DNA of 64,000 bases from Naasia aerilata (GTDB lineage: Bacteria; Actinomycetota; Actinomycetes; Actinomycetales; Microbacteriaceae). Location of the stretch: NCBI RefSeq assembly GCF_030296595.1, contig NZ_AP027731.1:1798001-1862000 (forward strand). The letters are read 5' to 3'. The notes under the pieces are model-generated. The model saw only the letters and a program-made list of their open reading frames with translations, was not told the origin of the DNA and ran no database searches. The translations under genes and the position numbers were made by a program. This document shows positions 9,587 through 18,890 of this stretch, one piece after another (position 1 is the stretch's first letter; each line of letters begins with the position of its first letter).

Positions 9587-10452
9587 TCTGCGTTTCGCTT
9601 CCTCTTGAGCACCAGGACGAACGCCGCGGCGGCCGCGGCGAGGATGCCGAGTCCGGCGAGCAGGCCCGGGAGCATGGCGGGCTGGCCGGCGAAGGGGAGG
9701 GTCGGCAGCGTGAAAGCCGGCGCATCCTCGCTGGCAGCCGGAGACGGCGCGGGCGCGCTCGCGGCACCGCTGGAGGGTGAAGCGAGGATCGCCACCTCGG
9801 CGTCGGCGGTGTCCTGACCCTCGTCGTCTGTCGCGGCGTCCGCCGTGCCCTCGCTGGTGCCGCCTGTGGTGGTGCTGCCGGTGGTGGTGGGGGTGCCGGT
9901 GGTGGTGTCGCAGTTGGGGGGCAGGGAGGTTCCGCCGGTGGTTTCGGAGAGGGAGACGGCCAGGCGGGCGTCGGCGGTGGCGCCTTGGCCGGCGTTGTCG
10001 CTGTCCGGGGACATGGCGAGCACGATGTGGACCTGGGTGGTGGCGCCGGCGGGCAGGATCTCGCCGGTGAGGACGGGGGTGCAGTCTCCGCCGGAGAGGG
10101 GAACGGCGTCGCCGGCCGGGGTGGTCGGGGTCGCGGCCTGCAGGGTGAGGGACTCGATGAACGCGCTGGCGGTTGCGGTGACGTCGGCGATGGCGATGCG
10201 CAGGTCTGCGGGTGCGGCGGAGGAGTTGCGGACCCAGAAGGTCGCGTCCGCGGTGCCGCCGGGGATGAGCACGACGCCGGTGGGGAACAGGCTCCCGGCC
10301 GGGGTGGGCGAGAAGGTGGACCCGTCGAGGCTGATCAGGGCGCCGGCGGGCTCCTCGGCCGCCGAGGCGGGCGAGGCCTGAGCGGCCAGGGCGAGGGCGA
10401 TGCCCACCGCCGAGACCGTGGCCAGGGTCGCCAGCCGGACCGCCGCGATCAC
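9583..10452 (-). CDS. C-terminally anchored secreted protein, cassette 1
   Basis: The protein has 289 residues. A signal-like N-terminus (VRLATLATVSAVGIALALAA, then ASPASAA) leads into a beta-rich region with LISLDGSTFSP, ATFWVRNSSAAPADLRI and SGGDCTPVLTGEILPAG. A Thr/Gly-rich linker and an Ala/Pro/Ser-rich linker follow. It ends with LPFAG, a membrane helix (MLPGLLAGLGILAAAAAAF) and KRKRNAE. That tail looks like a wall-sorting or membrane-anchor signal, although LPFAG lacks the Thr-Gly of LPxTG and no sortase gene is in the window. The GTG at 10452 overlaps the stop of the LamG gene; its own stop overlaps the signal peptidase start. The paralogue of cassette 2 is nearly identical over the middle. 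Confidence 0.85.
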   Translation of the reverse strand: MIAAVRLATLATVSAVGIALALAAQASPASAAEEPAGALISLDGSTFSPTPAGSLFPTGVVLIPGGTADATFWVRNSSAAPADLRIAIADVTATASAFIESLTLQAATPTTPAGDAVPLSGGDCTPVLTGEILPAGATTQVHIVLAMSPDSDNAGQGATADARLAVSLSETTGGTSLPPNCDTTTGTPTTTGSTTTGGTSEGTADAATDDEGQDTADAEVAILASPSSGAASAPAPSPAASEDAPAFTLPTLPFAGQPAMLPGLLAGLGILAAAAAAFVLVLKRKRNAE

Positions 10453-13425
10453 GGCGCCACCACCAGGTTCCACAGCTGGGCGCTCGTGGTGTTGCAGGTG
10501 TACTGCTGCACCTGGGTGCCGTCGTTCGTGATGTTGTTGGGCACGTCCAGGCACTTGCCGCTGTTGAGGGCGGTGAGCGTGAAGGACGCGCCGCTCGGGG
10601 TCGGCTTCCACTGCTGGTTGCTTCCGCCGTGCAGCGTTGACATGTAGACGACGGCAGAGTCGGCCGTGCTGGCCCCGCTGACATCCCACGCTAGCGACGG
10701 CGCGCTGCTGACCGAGACGGTGAAGTAGCCGTTGCTCGTCGGCGTGAACTTGAACTTCTGGGTGGTGCCCGAGGGCGAGGTGCACCCGAAGATCTGCAGA
10801 CCCGACTGGTCGGCGCTGCCGCCGACGGTCAGGCACTTGCCGCTGCCGACGCCCTGGACCTGGTACCAGGCCGCCGTGTTCACGGGATAGGTCGTGACCG
10901 AGGTCGACGCGGACGAGCCGGAGATGTTGCCCGACGCATCCCGCGCCTTGATCGTGTAGGAGTAGGCGGTGTTGAGCGCGCGACCGGTGTCGGTGTAGCT
11001 GTTCGTCGCCGTCGTGGTCACGAAGGCGCCGTTCCGATACACGTCGTAGCCGCTCACGGCGACGTTGTCGGTCGAGGCGGTCCAGTTGAGGCCCACCGTG
11101 GTGCCGGTGTTCGACGTGATCGCCGGAGTGCCGGGAGCCGTGGGCGCGGTGGTGTCGGTGGCGGTGATGCCGCGGGTCGCCGCGTCGGTGCGCCCGGCGT
11201 TGTCGGTGACGGTGAGCGTCACGGTGTAGCTGCCGGGGAGGCGTAGGTGTGCGACACGGTCGCGCCCGTCCCCGCCGCGGTCCCGTCGCCGAAGTTCCAC
11301 GACCAGCCGGCGATGGAGCCGTCATAGTCGACGGATCCGGTGCCGTCGAAGGTCCCGGCGAGGCCGGACATCGTCGAGGTGAAGGTCGCAGCCGGCACGC
11401 CCGTCGCGGACGCATAGTGGCGCTTGATCTGGGTCGAGCTCAGTGCGGCGCCGTAGATGGCGACCTCGTCGATCTTGGCCGTCACGTACTGGGCGCCGCC
11501 CCAGGTGCTGTCGCCTCCCACTCGCCAGTAGCCGGTGTTGCCCTGCCCGGTCGTCACACCGGCGTTGGCGCCGACGCGGACGCTGTCGGCGTACAGGAGC
11601 ATCCCTCCGCTGCTGAGCGTGGCCACCACGTGGTGCCACTGGCCGTCGTTGTACGCGGATGTGGAGGTGATGGTGTTGCTGGCGCCCGTGTACACGCCGA
11701 AGTTGAGCTTGCCTGCGTTGTCGAGCCAGATGTGCCGGTCGTAGGTCGACGAGGCGCCGGTCGCGGCGTTGCCGAAGCCGATCAGCTTGCCGCCCGCCGT
11801 GGAGGTGGTGTTGAACCAGAGCTCGAGCGAGAACGTGTCCGGAGCCGTCACCGCAGTCTGCGTCGCGACGAGGCCGTTGGTGCCGCCGAAGGAGGCCGCC
11901 GTGTTGCGCGTGCCGGGGATCGCGCCGGTGACCGGCTTGGTGACGTTCCCGGAGTAGAGGCCCGTGTTGGTGCCGGTCGCGCTCGAGTCGACGGCGGTGG
12001 TGGAGCCGCTGCTGTCGCCGAGGCGCCAGTAGATCGAGGGCGAATCGCCGTACACGGTCGAGCCGTACGGATCGCCGACGGCAGCCGGATAGGCACCGCG
12101 TCCGGAGAGGTTGTAGTGGGTGCCGACGGCCCGCGCGCTGAGGGGGCGGAGTAGACCGCGACCTCGTCGATCGTGCCGTCGAAGTACTGGTCGCCGGCCC
12201 ACGAGCTGTCGCCGCCGATGCGCCAGTAGCCCGAGTAGGCCTGGGCGGACGTGACCGAGGTGGAGCCGATCAGCGTGCCGTCGACGTAGAGCTGCTGCCC
12301 GGAGGCGCTGAGGTTGCCGACGACGTGGTGCCACTGGCCGTTGTTGTAGACGCCGGACGTGGTGACCGTGCTGGAATAGCCCGGCCAAACGCCCCAGACG
12401 ACGTGCCCGGCAGCGTCGAGGTAGAGGTGGCGGTCGTAGCTGCTCGACAGCCCCGTGCTGCTGCTGCCGAAGCCGACGATCTTGCCGCCGGTGGTGCTGG
12501 TCGTCTTGAACCAGGCCTCGACCGCGAACGACTGCGGGCCGGAGATGAGGTTGCGAGTGCCCGCCGTGCCGTTCGCGTCGCCGGAGAAGGTGGTGGCGGT
12601 GTTGCTGTCCGCGGTCAGAGCGCCGGCGAGGCCACGGGTGAGCCCGGTGCCGGCGTAGGCGTCGTCGCTGCCGACGAGGTCGTAGAGCACGCTGCCGCTG
12701 GGCTCGCCCAGGCGCCAGTAGTTGGTGGCGCCGTCGGCGCGCACCGCGTCGGTGTACTCGTTGCCCGTCACGGCCGGGTCGGCGGTGGTGGTCTCGGTGG
12801 CGCTTGCGCTTGCGGTGCTCGTCCAGCCGGTGTTCGGCACGCTGAGGGTCACGGTGATCTGCGGGAACAGTGAGGCCACTGACGACAGATTCGAGGCCGC
12901 CGTGCGCGAGCGCACGCAGTTGTAGCCGATGGTGCCGGCAGGAAGGGATCCGGTGAACACCGGGACCGCATTCCACGCGTACGTCGCGCTATAGGTGGGG
13001 ACCGCGGACTCCGTGCAGTTCGCCGGGTCGGCCGTGGTCCACAGGGTGACCCAGGTCGTTCCGGCGAGAGACGAGGAGCTGCCGGCACCCAGGGTGAGCT
13101 GGGCGGAGTAGTTCGCGTTGGTGACCCCGGTGTTGCCGATCTGGACGTAGGAGGTCTTCGTGAGCGAGCTGCTGGTGAAGGAGGTGCTGAGGCCGGTCCA
13201 TCCGGTGAGGAGGGCGGTGATGGATCCCGACTTGATCGACGGAGCCGTGATGGAGACGGACCCGGTCCAGAGCGCGGAGGTGCCGCCCGTGGCGGTGAGG
13301 GAGAGGAGGACGCCGCCGGCGACGAGCGCGGTGGCGGTGCTCGAGCGCCGCAGCGTGCGGACCGCACCCTTCCGGCCGCGGACGCGCGCGACAAGGGCGC
13401 GCATCGCGTCGGTGGCGGAGCTCAT
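10449..13425 (-). CDS. Large exported adhesin-like protein with two LamG, PKD, FN3 and ricin-type domains, cassette 1 (two frameshifts)
   Basis: About 992 residues. The N-terminus (arginine-rich, then ALVAGGVLLSLTATGG and TSALWTG) is the alternate, SipW-type signal. Two LamG-like domains each begin with NYWRLGEPSG or YWRLGDSSG and contain GQWHHVV and DEVAIY motifs. A PKD domain (WSWNFGDGTA), a fibronectin type III domain (GYDVYRNGAFV) and a ricin-type lectin domain with GKCLDVPNN and SNQQW close the protein. The start is the ATG at 13425, nine bases after GGAGGA; the ATG at 13434 directly abuts that site and is not conserved in cassette 2. The frame breaks near 12140 (five C, six needed) and 11236 (four C, five needed). 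Expected to be a surface carbohydrate-binding adhesin or biofilm protein. Confidence 0.9.
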
Positions 13426-13461
13426 TCGGACCATTCCTCCCCAGTGGTGGTCTGTGATACA

Positions 13462-13492
13462 AGCGTGCCCCGCCGAGAGGGCGGGGCACGCT
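13462..13492 (-). terminator. Strong intercistronic hairpin, cassette 1
   Basis: A perfect 13-bp stem (13462-13474 with 13480-13492, 5-nt loop) lies between the TasA-like gene stop and the LamG gene start. There is no U-tract. The same position in cassette 2 holds a related 14-bp stem. It probably lowers read-through into the large gene or protects the 3' end of the short message. Confidence 0.75.
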
Positions 13493-13520
13493 CCCCGTTG
13501 GCGGGGGTGTCTGGCCCCAG

Positions 13521-14036
13521 TTACGGGGTCTGGGTGAGGGTGAAGGTGAGGGCGCTGAGGTCGAGCTGAGCGGACTGGCCCTGGGTGCCGGTGACGGTGG
13601 AGGGGAAGACGACGGTGAGCTTGACGTTCACGGTCGAGGTGCCGGGGGTGAAGGACAGCGTGCTGCCGGTCACGGTGGCGGTGGCGGAGGTGACCTCGAG
13701 GGTCTTGGTGACGTAGGTGTCGAGGGCGCCGCTGCCGGTCATGCCGGAGTAGGTGAGGTCGGCCTTGAGGCCGTTGCCCACCGCGTTGACGGTGAGGGTC
13801 TGGGTGTAGACCAGCGTGGTGCCGGGGATGATCTTGTCGGTCGCGGCGGTCCAGGCGCTGCCGTCGAGCTTCTTCCACACCCCGTTGTTGTTGCTGGTGA
13901 GGGCGAGGGTGCCGGCGGAGATGCTGGGCGCGGAGAGGGTGGCGCTGGAGTTCCAGAGTGCGAACGTCCCGGCGCCGCCGAGGAGAAGGGCGATGCCGGC
14001 GGCTCCGGCGATTGCGCCCTTGACGAGCTTGTTCAT
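13521..14036 (-). CDS. SipW-dependent exported protein, TasA/camelysin-like, copy 1
   Basis: The protein has 171 residues. MNKLVKGAIAGAAGIALLLG, then GAGTFALWNSSATLSAPSISAG, is typical of SipW substrates: a hydrophobic segment and a cleavage zone followed by an aromatic residue. The rest is beta-rich and full of Thr/Ser with paired NNNGVWKKLDG and LVYTQTLTV strands, as in TasA/CalY fibre proteins or actinobacterial alternate-signal exported proteins. ATG at 14036 follows an AAGGAAG site by five bases. It is the first gene of cassette 1 and is probably the most highly expressed, with a strong hairpin after it. Copy 2 at 18375-18890 differs by one base (Val to Ile). Exported and perhaps fibre-forming; this is family inference. 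Confidence 0.85.
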   Translation of the reverse strand: MNKLVKGAIAGAAGIALLLGGAGTFALWNSSATLSAPSISAGTLALTSNNNGVWKKLDGSAWTAATDKIIPGTTLVYTQTLTVNAVGNGLKADLTYSGMTGSGALDTYVTKTLEVTSATATVTGSTLSFTPGTSTVNVKLTVVFPSTVTGTQGQSAQLDLSALTFTLTQTP

Positions 14037-14201
14037 GATGGCTTCCTTCGTTACGGGTGGCTGCGGCTTTCGCCGGGTCTTGGTAAGTGGACTGCCATCA
14101 GGACCAGGCTGGTCCGTCTGGGCTTTTGTCCCCCGACTAAGAGAATGCCGTGTCCGCACTAGGGGGGACAAGAGGGGGACAGAGCCCAGTCTGGGTGCCA
14201 C
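14037..14201 (-). promoter_or_regulatory. Promoter/operator region of TasA-like gene, cassette 1
   Basis: The conserved upstream block carries several symmetric elements: GGACCAG/CTGGTCC arms at 14101-14115, TGTCCCCC at 14127-14134, and two inverted copies GGGGGACA at 14163-14170 and 14174-14181. Related GTCCCC motifs recur upstream of cassette 2 near 19120 and 19150. They look like binding sites for a regulator. I cannot point to a confident -35/-10 pair. Confidence 0.45.
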
Positions 14202-14396
14202 CCAACAAGGGGACGGAATGCGAAAATAGCCTGATCAGAGCCATAACACGTACAATCTAGGCACTTGTCCGCATAACAGCGGACTCCTCGGCGCCGAGAT
14301 TTCCATAGGGCGCGCCGCTCAGTACCCCGACAACAGACAGGTCGGTCCGAGCCGACGAGGGAGCAATCTCCGACGCCCGGAGAACGAGCTTGCGCT
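14202..14396. other. Intergenic stretch between cassettes, A+T-richer than surroundings
   Basis: No gene is apparent. The part from 14202 to 14280 is less G+C-rich than its neighbours and includes a GTCCGC/GCGGAC inverted repeat near 14257-14274. It lies upstream of the duplicated promoter block and may extend the regulatory region of cassette 1. Confidence 0.4.
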
Positions 14397-14425
14397 CGGC
14401 GGGAGCCTGCAGGGCTGTCCCGCCG
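14397..14425 (-). terminator. Hairpin after cassette 2 anchor gene
   Basis: CGGCGGGA at 14397-14404 pairs with TCCCGCCG at 14418-14425, directly after the stop codon at 14428 on the minus strand. No T-run follows, so termination would be weak or factor-dependent. Confidence 0.5.
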
Positions 14426-14427
14426 GA

Positions 14428-15296
14428 CTACTCGGTCCGGCGCCGACGCAGGACGAGGATGAACGCCGCCACGGCTGCGGCGAGGATGCCGAGTCCGGCG
14501 AGCAGGCCTGGGAGCATGGCGGGCTGGCCGGCGAAGGGGAGGGTCGGCAGCGTGAGCGCCGGGGCGCTTTCGGTGGCCGTCCCCGCGGACCCGGAGTCGA
14601 CCGCGGCACCGGACGGGGCGGCCAGGATGGCGACCTCGCTGCCCGAGCTCTCCGCCGTGCGCGAAGCCGCCGTGTCGGTGCCTGCGCCCGTGCCCCCGCT
14701 GGTGCCGTCTGCGGTGGTGCCGCCGGTGGTGGTGGGGGTGCCGGTGGTGGTGTCGCAGTTGGGGGGCAGGGAGGTTCCGCCGGTGGTTTCGGAGAGGGAG
14801 ACGGCCAGGCGGGCGTCGGCGGTGGCGCCCTGGCCGGCGTTGTCGCTGTCCGGGGACATGGCGAGCACGATGTGGACCTGGGTGGTGGCGCCGGCGGGCA
14901 GGATCTCGCCGGTGAGGACGGGTGTGCAGTCTCCGCCGGAGAGGGGCACGGCTGCGCCGGCCGGGGTGGTCGGGGTCGCGGCCTGCAGGGTGAGGGACTC
15001 GATGAACGCGCTGGCGGTTGCGGTGGCGTCGGCGATGGCGATGCGCAGGTCGGCGGGGGCGGCGGAGGAGTTGCGGACCCAGAAGGTCGCGTCCGCGGTC
15101 CCGCCGGGGATGAGCACGACGCCGGTGGGGAACAGGCTCCCGGCCGGAGTGGGCGAGAAGGTGGACCCGTCGAGGCTGATCAGGGCGCCGGCGGGCTGCT
15201 CGGCCGCCGAGGCGGGGAGGCCTGCGCGGCCAGGGCGAGGGCGATGCCCACCGCCGAGACCGTGGCCAGGGTCGCCAGCCGGACCGCCGCGATCAC
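14428..15296 (-). CDS. C-terminally anchored secreted protein, cassette 2 (one frameshift)
   Basis: Paralogue of the 9583-10452 gene with the same restored length, 289 residues. It shares the N-terminal signal (VRLATLATVSAVGIALALAA), the ATFWVRNSSAAPADLRI region, the SGGDCTPVLTGEILPAG region, a Thr-rich linker, and the tail LPTLPFAGQPAM plus helix plus RRRRTE. The linker differs most (RTAESSGSEVAIL here). The frame breaks near 15215: one base is missing from the GCC TCG CCC GCC stretch that is intact in cassette 1. The GTG at 15296 overlaps the LamG stop codon. Unlike cassette 1, no signal peptidase gene follows, so this cassette must rely on the single peptidase at 8967-9586. Confidence 0.85.
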
Positions 15297-18289
15297 GGCG
15301 CCACCACCAGGGTGAACATCTGTGCCGTGTTGTTCGCGCTGCAGGTGTACTGCTGCATCTTGGTCCCGTCGGTGGTGAGGTTGTTCGGCACGTCGAGGCA
15401 CTTGCCGCTGTTCAGCGCGGTGAACGTGTACGACCCGTCGCTCTGCCGGGTGGGCAGCCACTGCTGGTTGCTCCCGCCGTGCTGGCTGTAGGCGTACACC
15501 TCGAGGCCGTCGGTGGAGCCCGCGGTGTTGACGTCCCAGGCGAGGGTCGTCGCGTTGGCCGGGATCACCGTGAAGTAGCCGCCGGTGCTCGCCGGGGCGA
15601 ACCGGTACGTCTGGGTGGTTCCGGCCGGCGAGGCGCACGGGTAGAGCTGGAGGGAGGACGGGCTCGCCGTTCCCGAGGTCGTGAGGCACTTCAGGCTGTT
15701 CACGCCCTTCACCTGGTACCACGCGGCCGTGTTGACGGCGTAGGTCGTGACCGACGTGGTCGCCGAGGCCGCCGAGATGTTGCCCGACGCATCCCGTGCC
15801 TTGACGGCGTAGGTGTACGCCGTACCCAGGGTCCGTCCCGTGTCCGTGTAGCTGTTCGTGGCCGTCGTCGTGACGAACGCTCCGTTGCGGTAGACGTCGT
15901 AGCCGCTCACCGCGACGTCATCCGTGGATGCCGGCCAGGTCAGGCTGACCGTCGTGCCGGTGTTCGATGCGACGACAGGCGTGCCCGGGACAGTCGGGGC
16001 GGTGGTGTCGGCCACCGAGAAGCTGCGCTTGGCGGTGTCGGTGCGCCCGGCGTTGTCGGTGACCGTGAGGGTCGCGGTGTAGGTGCCGGGGGATGCATAG
16101 GTGTGCGCGACCGTGGCGCCGGTCCCTGCGGCGGTTCCGTCGCCGAAGTTCCACGACCAGCCGGCGATGGCGCCGTCGTAGTCGCTGGAGGCGGATCCGT
16201 CGAGCGAGGCCGTGAGGCTGCTCGTCGTCCCGGTGAAGGCGGCGGCGGGGGTGCCGGTGGCCACGGAGTAGTGCCGCTTGATCTGAGCGGAGCTGAGCGC
16301 GGCGCCGTAGATGGCGACCTCGTCGATCTTCGCCGTCACGTACTGGCTCGTCGGCGCGTTCGTCCAGGAGTTGAGGTTGTCGCCGCCCACTCGCCAGTAG
16401 CCGTCGTAGTTCTGGGGCGTGGTGGCGGAGTTCGAGCCGATGTACTGCCCGTCGACGTAGAGCTGCATCCCCGCGGCCGACTGCGTGGCGACGACGTGGT
16501 GCCACAGGCCGTCGTTGTACGCGCTGGGCGTGGCGACGGTCTGGATGCTGCCCGGGTAGGTGCCGAACACCACCTTGCCGTCGTTCTGCAGGTACACGTG
16601 GCGGTCGTAGTTGCTCGAGGTGCCCGACTGGGAGTTGCCGAAGCCCACGAGCTTGCCGCCGGTCGTCGACGTGGTGCTGAACCACGCCTCGATCGAATAG
16701 TTCTGCGGGTTGCTGAAGAGCTGGGTGCTGGCGACGAGCCCGTTGCCGCCCCCGAAGGACGCTGCGGTGTTCCGGGTGCCCGGCACCGCGCCTGCGGCTC
16801 CGGTCGTCACCGCGCCCGAGTAGGCGCCAGGGTGCGCGTTCCCGCTCGAGTCCGCCGCCGTGCTGGCGGTGCTGTCGCCGAGGCGCCAGTAGAGCGTCGG
16901 GGCGTCCGCATAGACGGTCGACCCGTAGGGGTCGCCGACCGAAGCCGGGTAAGCGCCTCGTCCGGAGAGGTTGTAGTGGTTGGCGACTGCACGGGAGCTC
17001 AGCGGTCCGGAGTAGACCGCGACCTCGTCGATCGTGCCGTCGAAGTACGCGTCGCCGGCCCAGGGCGAGTCGCCGCCGATGCGCCAGTAGCCCGTGTAGG
17101 CCTGCGCCGAGGTGACGCTCGTCGTGCCGATGAGAGCGCCGTCGACGTAGAGCTGCTGCCCGGACGCGCTGAGGTTGCCGACGACGTGGTGCCACTGGCC
17201 GTCGTTGTAGACGCCCGATGTGGTCACTGTGCTGCTGTAGCCCGGCCACACGCCCCAGACGACGTGCCCGGCCGCGTCGAGGTAGACGTGGCGGTCGTAG
17301 CTGCCGGAGAGTCCCGTGCTGCTGCTGCCGAAGCCGACGATCTTGCCGCCGGTGGTGCTGGTCGTCTTGAACCAGGCCTCGACCGCGAAGGACTGCGGCC
17401 CGGCAATGAGATTCCGGGTGCCCGCGGTGCCGTTGGCGTCGCCGGAGAAGGTCGTCGCCGTGTTGGTGTCGCCGGAGAGTGCGCCGGCGATGCCGCGCGT
17501 CGTCCCCGATCCGGCGTAGGCGTCGTCGCCGCCGACGAGGTCGTAGAAGATGCTGCCGCTCGCCTCCCCGAGGCGCCAGTAGTCGGTGGCGCCGTCGGCG
17601 CGGACGGCGTCGGTGTACTCGCTGCCGACGACCGCAGGATCCGGCACGACGGTCTCGGTCGCACTCGCGGTGGCGGTGCTCGACCAGCCCGTGTTCGGCA
17701 GCGTCAGGGTGACCGTGATCTGCGGCGTGATGCTCGCCGTGGTCGTGAGGTTCGAGGCGGCCGTGCGCGAGCGCAGGCAGTAGAAGCCGCTGGTGCCGGC
17801 CGGCAGGGAGCCGGTGAACACGGGAACGGCGTTCCAGGCGTAGGTCGCGGCGTAGGACGGGACGGCGGTCTCTGTGCAGCTCGCCGCGTCGTAGGAGGGC
17901 CAGAGCGTGACGGTCGTGGTACCCGCGAGCGTGGAGGCGGAGCCGGCGCCGAGGCCGAGCTGCGCGGAGTACTGCGCGTTCGTCACGCCGCTGTTGCCGA
18001 CCTGGATGTAGGAGGTCTTGGTGAGCGAGCCGCTCGTGAACGTGGTGCTCAGGCCCGTGAATCCGGAGAGCAGGGCCGTGATCGACCCGGACCTGATCGA
18101 GGGTGCGGTGATCGAGACGGACCCGGTCCAGAGGGCGGTGGTGCCTCCGGCCGAGGCGAGGGAGAGGACGATGCCGCCGGCGACGAGCGCGGTGGCCGCG
18201 GTGCCGGTGCGCCGCATGCTGCGGGTGGCACCCTTCCGGCTGCGGAACCGGGCCGTCATGGCGCGCATTCCATCGAGAGCGAAGCTCAT
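15293..18289 (-). CDS. Large exported adhesin-like protein with two LamG, PKD, FN3 and ricin-type domains, cassette 2
   Basis: Intact, 998 residues. SipW-type signal at ~1-60 (ALVAGGIVLSLASAGG, TTALWTG); a beta-rich segment to ~215 with paired cysteines (ASCTETA, FYCLRSR); LamG domains at ~230-440 and ~465-675 (GQWHHVV and GLWHHVV; DEVAVY and DEVAIY); PKD at ~682-760 (WSWNFGDGTA); FN3 at ~765-850 (GYDVYRNGAFV); ricin-type lectin at ~853-998 (GKCLDVPNN, SNQQW). The start ATG at 18289 follows GGAGGA by nine bases. The protein aligns end to end with the cassette 1 paralogue but is clearly diverged, unlike the near-identical TasA-like genes. Role: probable surface binding to polysaccharide or cell-cell contact; the ligands are unknown. 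Confidence 0.93.
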   Translation of the reverse strand: MSFALDGMRAMTARFRSRKGATRSMRRTGTAATALVAGGIVLSLASAGGTTALWTGSVSITAPSIRSGSITALLSGFTGLSTTFTSGSLTKTSYIQVGNSGVTNAQYSAQLGLGAGSASTLAGTTTVTLWPSYDAASCTETAVPSYAATYAWNAVPVFTGSLPAGTSGFYCLRSRTAASNLTTTASITPQITVTLTLPNTGWSSTATASATETVVPDPAVVGSEYTDAVRADGATDYWRLGEASGSIFYDLVGGDDAYAGSGTTRGIAGALSGDTNTATTFSGDANGTAGTRNLIAGPQSFAVEAWFKTTSTTGGKIVGFGSSSTGLSGSYDRHVYLDAAGHVVWGVWPGYSSTVTTSGVYNDGQWHHVVGNLSASGQQLYVDGALIGTTSVTSAQAYTGYWRIGGDSPWAGDAYFDGTIDEVAVYSGPLSSRAVANHYNLSGRGAYPASVGDPYGSTVYADAPTLYWRLGDSTASTAADSSGNAHPGAYSGAVTTGAAGAVPGTRNTAASFGGGNGLVASTQLFSNPQNYSIEAWFSTTSTTGGKLVGFGNSQSGTSSNYDRHVYLQNDGKVVFGTYPGSIQTVATPSAYNDGLWHHVVATQSAAGMQLYVDGQYIGSNSATTPQNYDGYWRVGGDNLNSWTNAPTSQYVTAKIDEVAIYGAALSSAQIKRHYSVATGTPAAAFTGTTSSLTASLDGSASSDYDGAIAGWSWNFGDGTAAGTGATVAHTYASPGTYTATLTVTDNAGRTDTAKRSFSVADTTAPTVPGTPVVASNTGTTVSLTWPASTDDVAVSGYDVYRNGAFVTTTATNSYTDTGRTLGTAYTYAVKARDASGNISAASATTSVTTYAVNTAAWYQVKGVNSLKCLTTSGTASPSSLQLYPCASPAGTTQTYRFAPASTGGYFTVIPANATTLAWDVNTAGSTDGLEVYAYSQHGGSNQQWLPTRQSDGSYTFTALNSGKCLDVPNNLTTDGTKMQQYTCSANNTAQMFTLVVAP

Positions 18290-18337
18290 TCGGACCAGTC
18301 CTCCCCAGTGGTGGTCGTCAGGTGAAGCGGAGACATG

Positions 18338-18368
18338 GGCGTGCCCCGCCCGGCGGGCGGGGCACGCC
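18338..18368 (-). terminator. Strong intercistronic hairpin, cassette 2
   Basis: A perfect 14-bp stem (18338-18351 with 18355-18368, 3-nt loop) occupies the same place as the cassette 1 hairpin. Stem core GCGTGCCCCGCC is shared between the two while loops and flanks differ, so the structure appears to be selected. Confidence 0.75.
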
Positions 18369-18374
18369 TCCCAG

Positions 18375-18890
18375 TTACGGGGTCTGGGTGAGGGTGAAGG
18401 TGAGGGCGCTGAGGTCGAGCTGAGCGGACTGGCCCTGGGTGCCGGTGACGGTGGAGGGGAAGACGACGGTGAGCTTGACGTTCACGGTCGAGGTGCCGGG
18501 GGTGAAGGACAGCGTGCTGCCGGTCACGGTGGCGGTGGCGGAGGTGACCTCGAGGGTCTTGGTGATGTAGGTGTCGAGGGCGCCGCTGCCGGTCATGCCG
18601 GAGTAGGTGAGGTCGGCCTTGAGGCCGTTGCCCACCGCGTTGACGGTGAGGGTCTGGGTGTAGACCAGCGTGGTGCCGGGGATGATCTTGTCGGTCGCGG
18701 CGGTCCAGGCGCTGCCGTCGAGCTTCTTCCACACCCCGTTGTTGTTGCTGGTGAGGGCGAGGGTGCCGGCGGAGATGCTGGGCGCGGAGAGGGTGGCGCT
18801 GGAGTTCCAGAGTGCGAACGTCCCGGCGCCGCCGAGGAGAAGGGCGATGCCGGCGGCTCCGGCGATTGCGCCCTTGACGAGCTTGTTCAT
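18375..18890 (-). CDS. SipW-dependent exported protein, TasA/camelysin-like, copy 2
   Basis: The product has 171 residues and matches copy 1 except for Ile in place of Val in the DTYITK segment. It has the same SipW-type signal, beta-rich Thr/Ser body and AAGGAAG ribosome site. It heads cassette 2 and is followed by the hairpin at 18338-18368 and then the intact LamG protein. Complete identity at synonymous sites between the copies shows that duplication or gene conversion was recent, in contrast with the diverged LamG genes downstream of each. Confidence 0.85.
   Translation of the reverse strand: MNKLVKGAIAGAAGIALLLGGAGTFALWNSSATLSAPSISAGTLALTSNNNGVWKKLDGSAWTAATDKIIPGTTLVYTQTLTVNAVGNGLKADLTYSGMTGSGALDTYITKTLEVTSATATVTGSTLSFTPGTSTVNVKLTVVFPSTVTGTQGQSAQLDLSALTFTLTQTP

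Larger units (their letters stand above)
13521..14201. repeat. Near-identical 681-bp direct duplication, copy 1
   Basis: The whole TasA-like gene and 165 bp upstream recur at 18375-19055. By eye I find one difference in the coding part (GTG ACG versus GTG ATG context, giving Val versus Ile) and none upstream. Similarity stops abruptly just after GTGCCACCC at 14201 and next to the stop codon at 13521, which indicates recent duplication or gene conversion. Confidence 0.9.

Noticed and set aside
13426..13434. Upstream ATG at 13434 as start of the LamG gene
   Set aside because: It directly abuts the GGAGGA ribosome site and is absent from cassette 2; the ATG at 13425 has proper spacing in both cassettes.
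14390..18325. Very long open frame on the plus strand across the surface-protein island
   Set aside because: It is antisense to the LamG and anchor genes, which have clear domains, conserved starts and overlaps. Long antisense frames are common in such high-G+C DNA.
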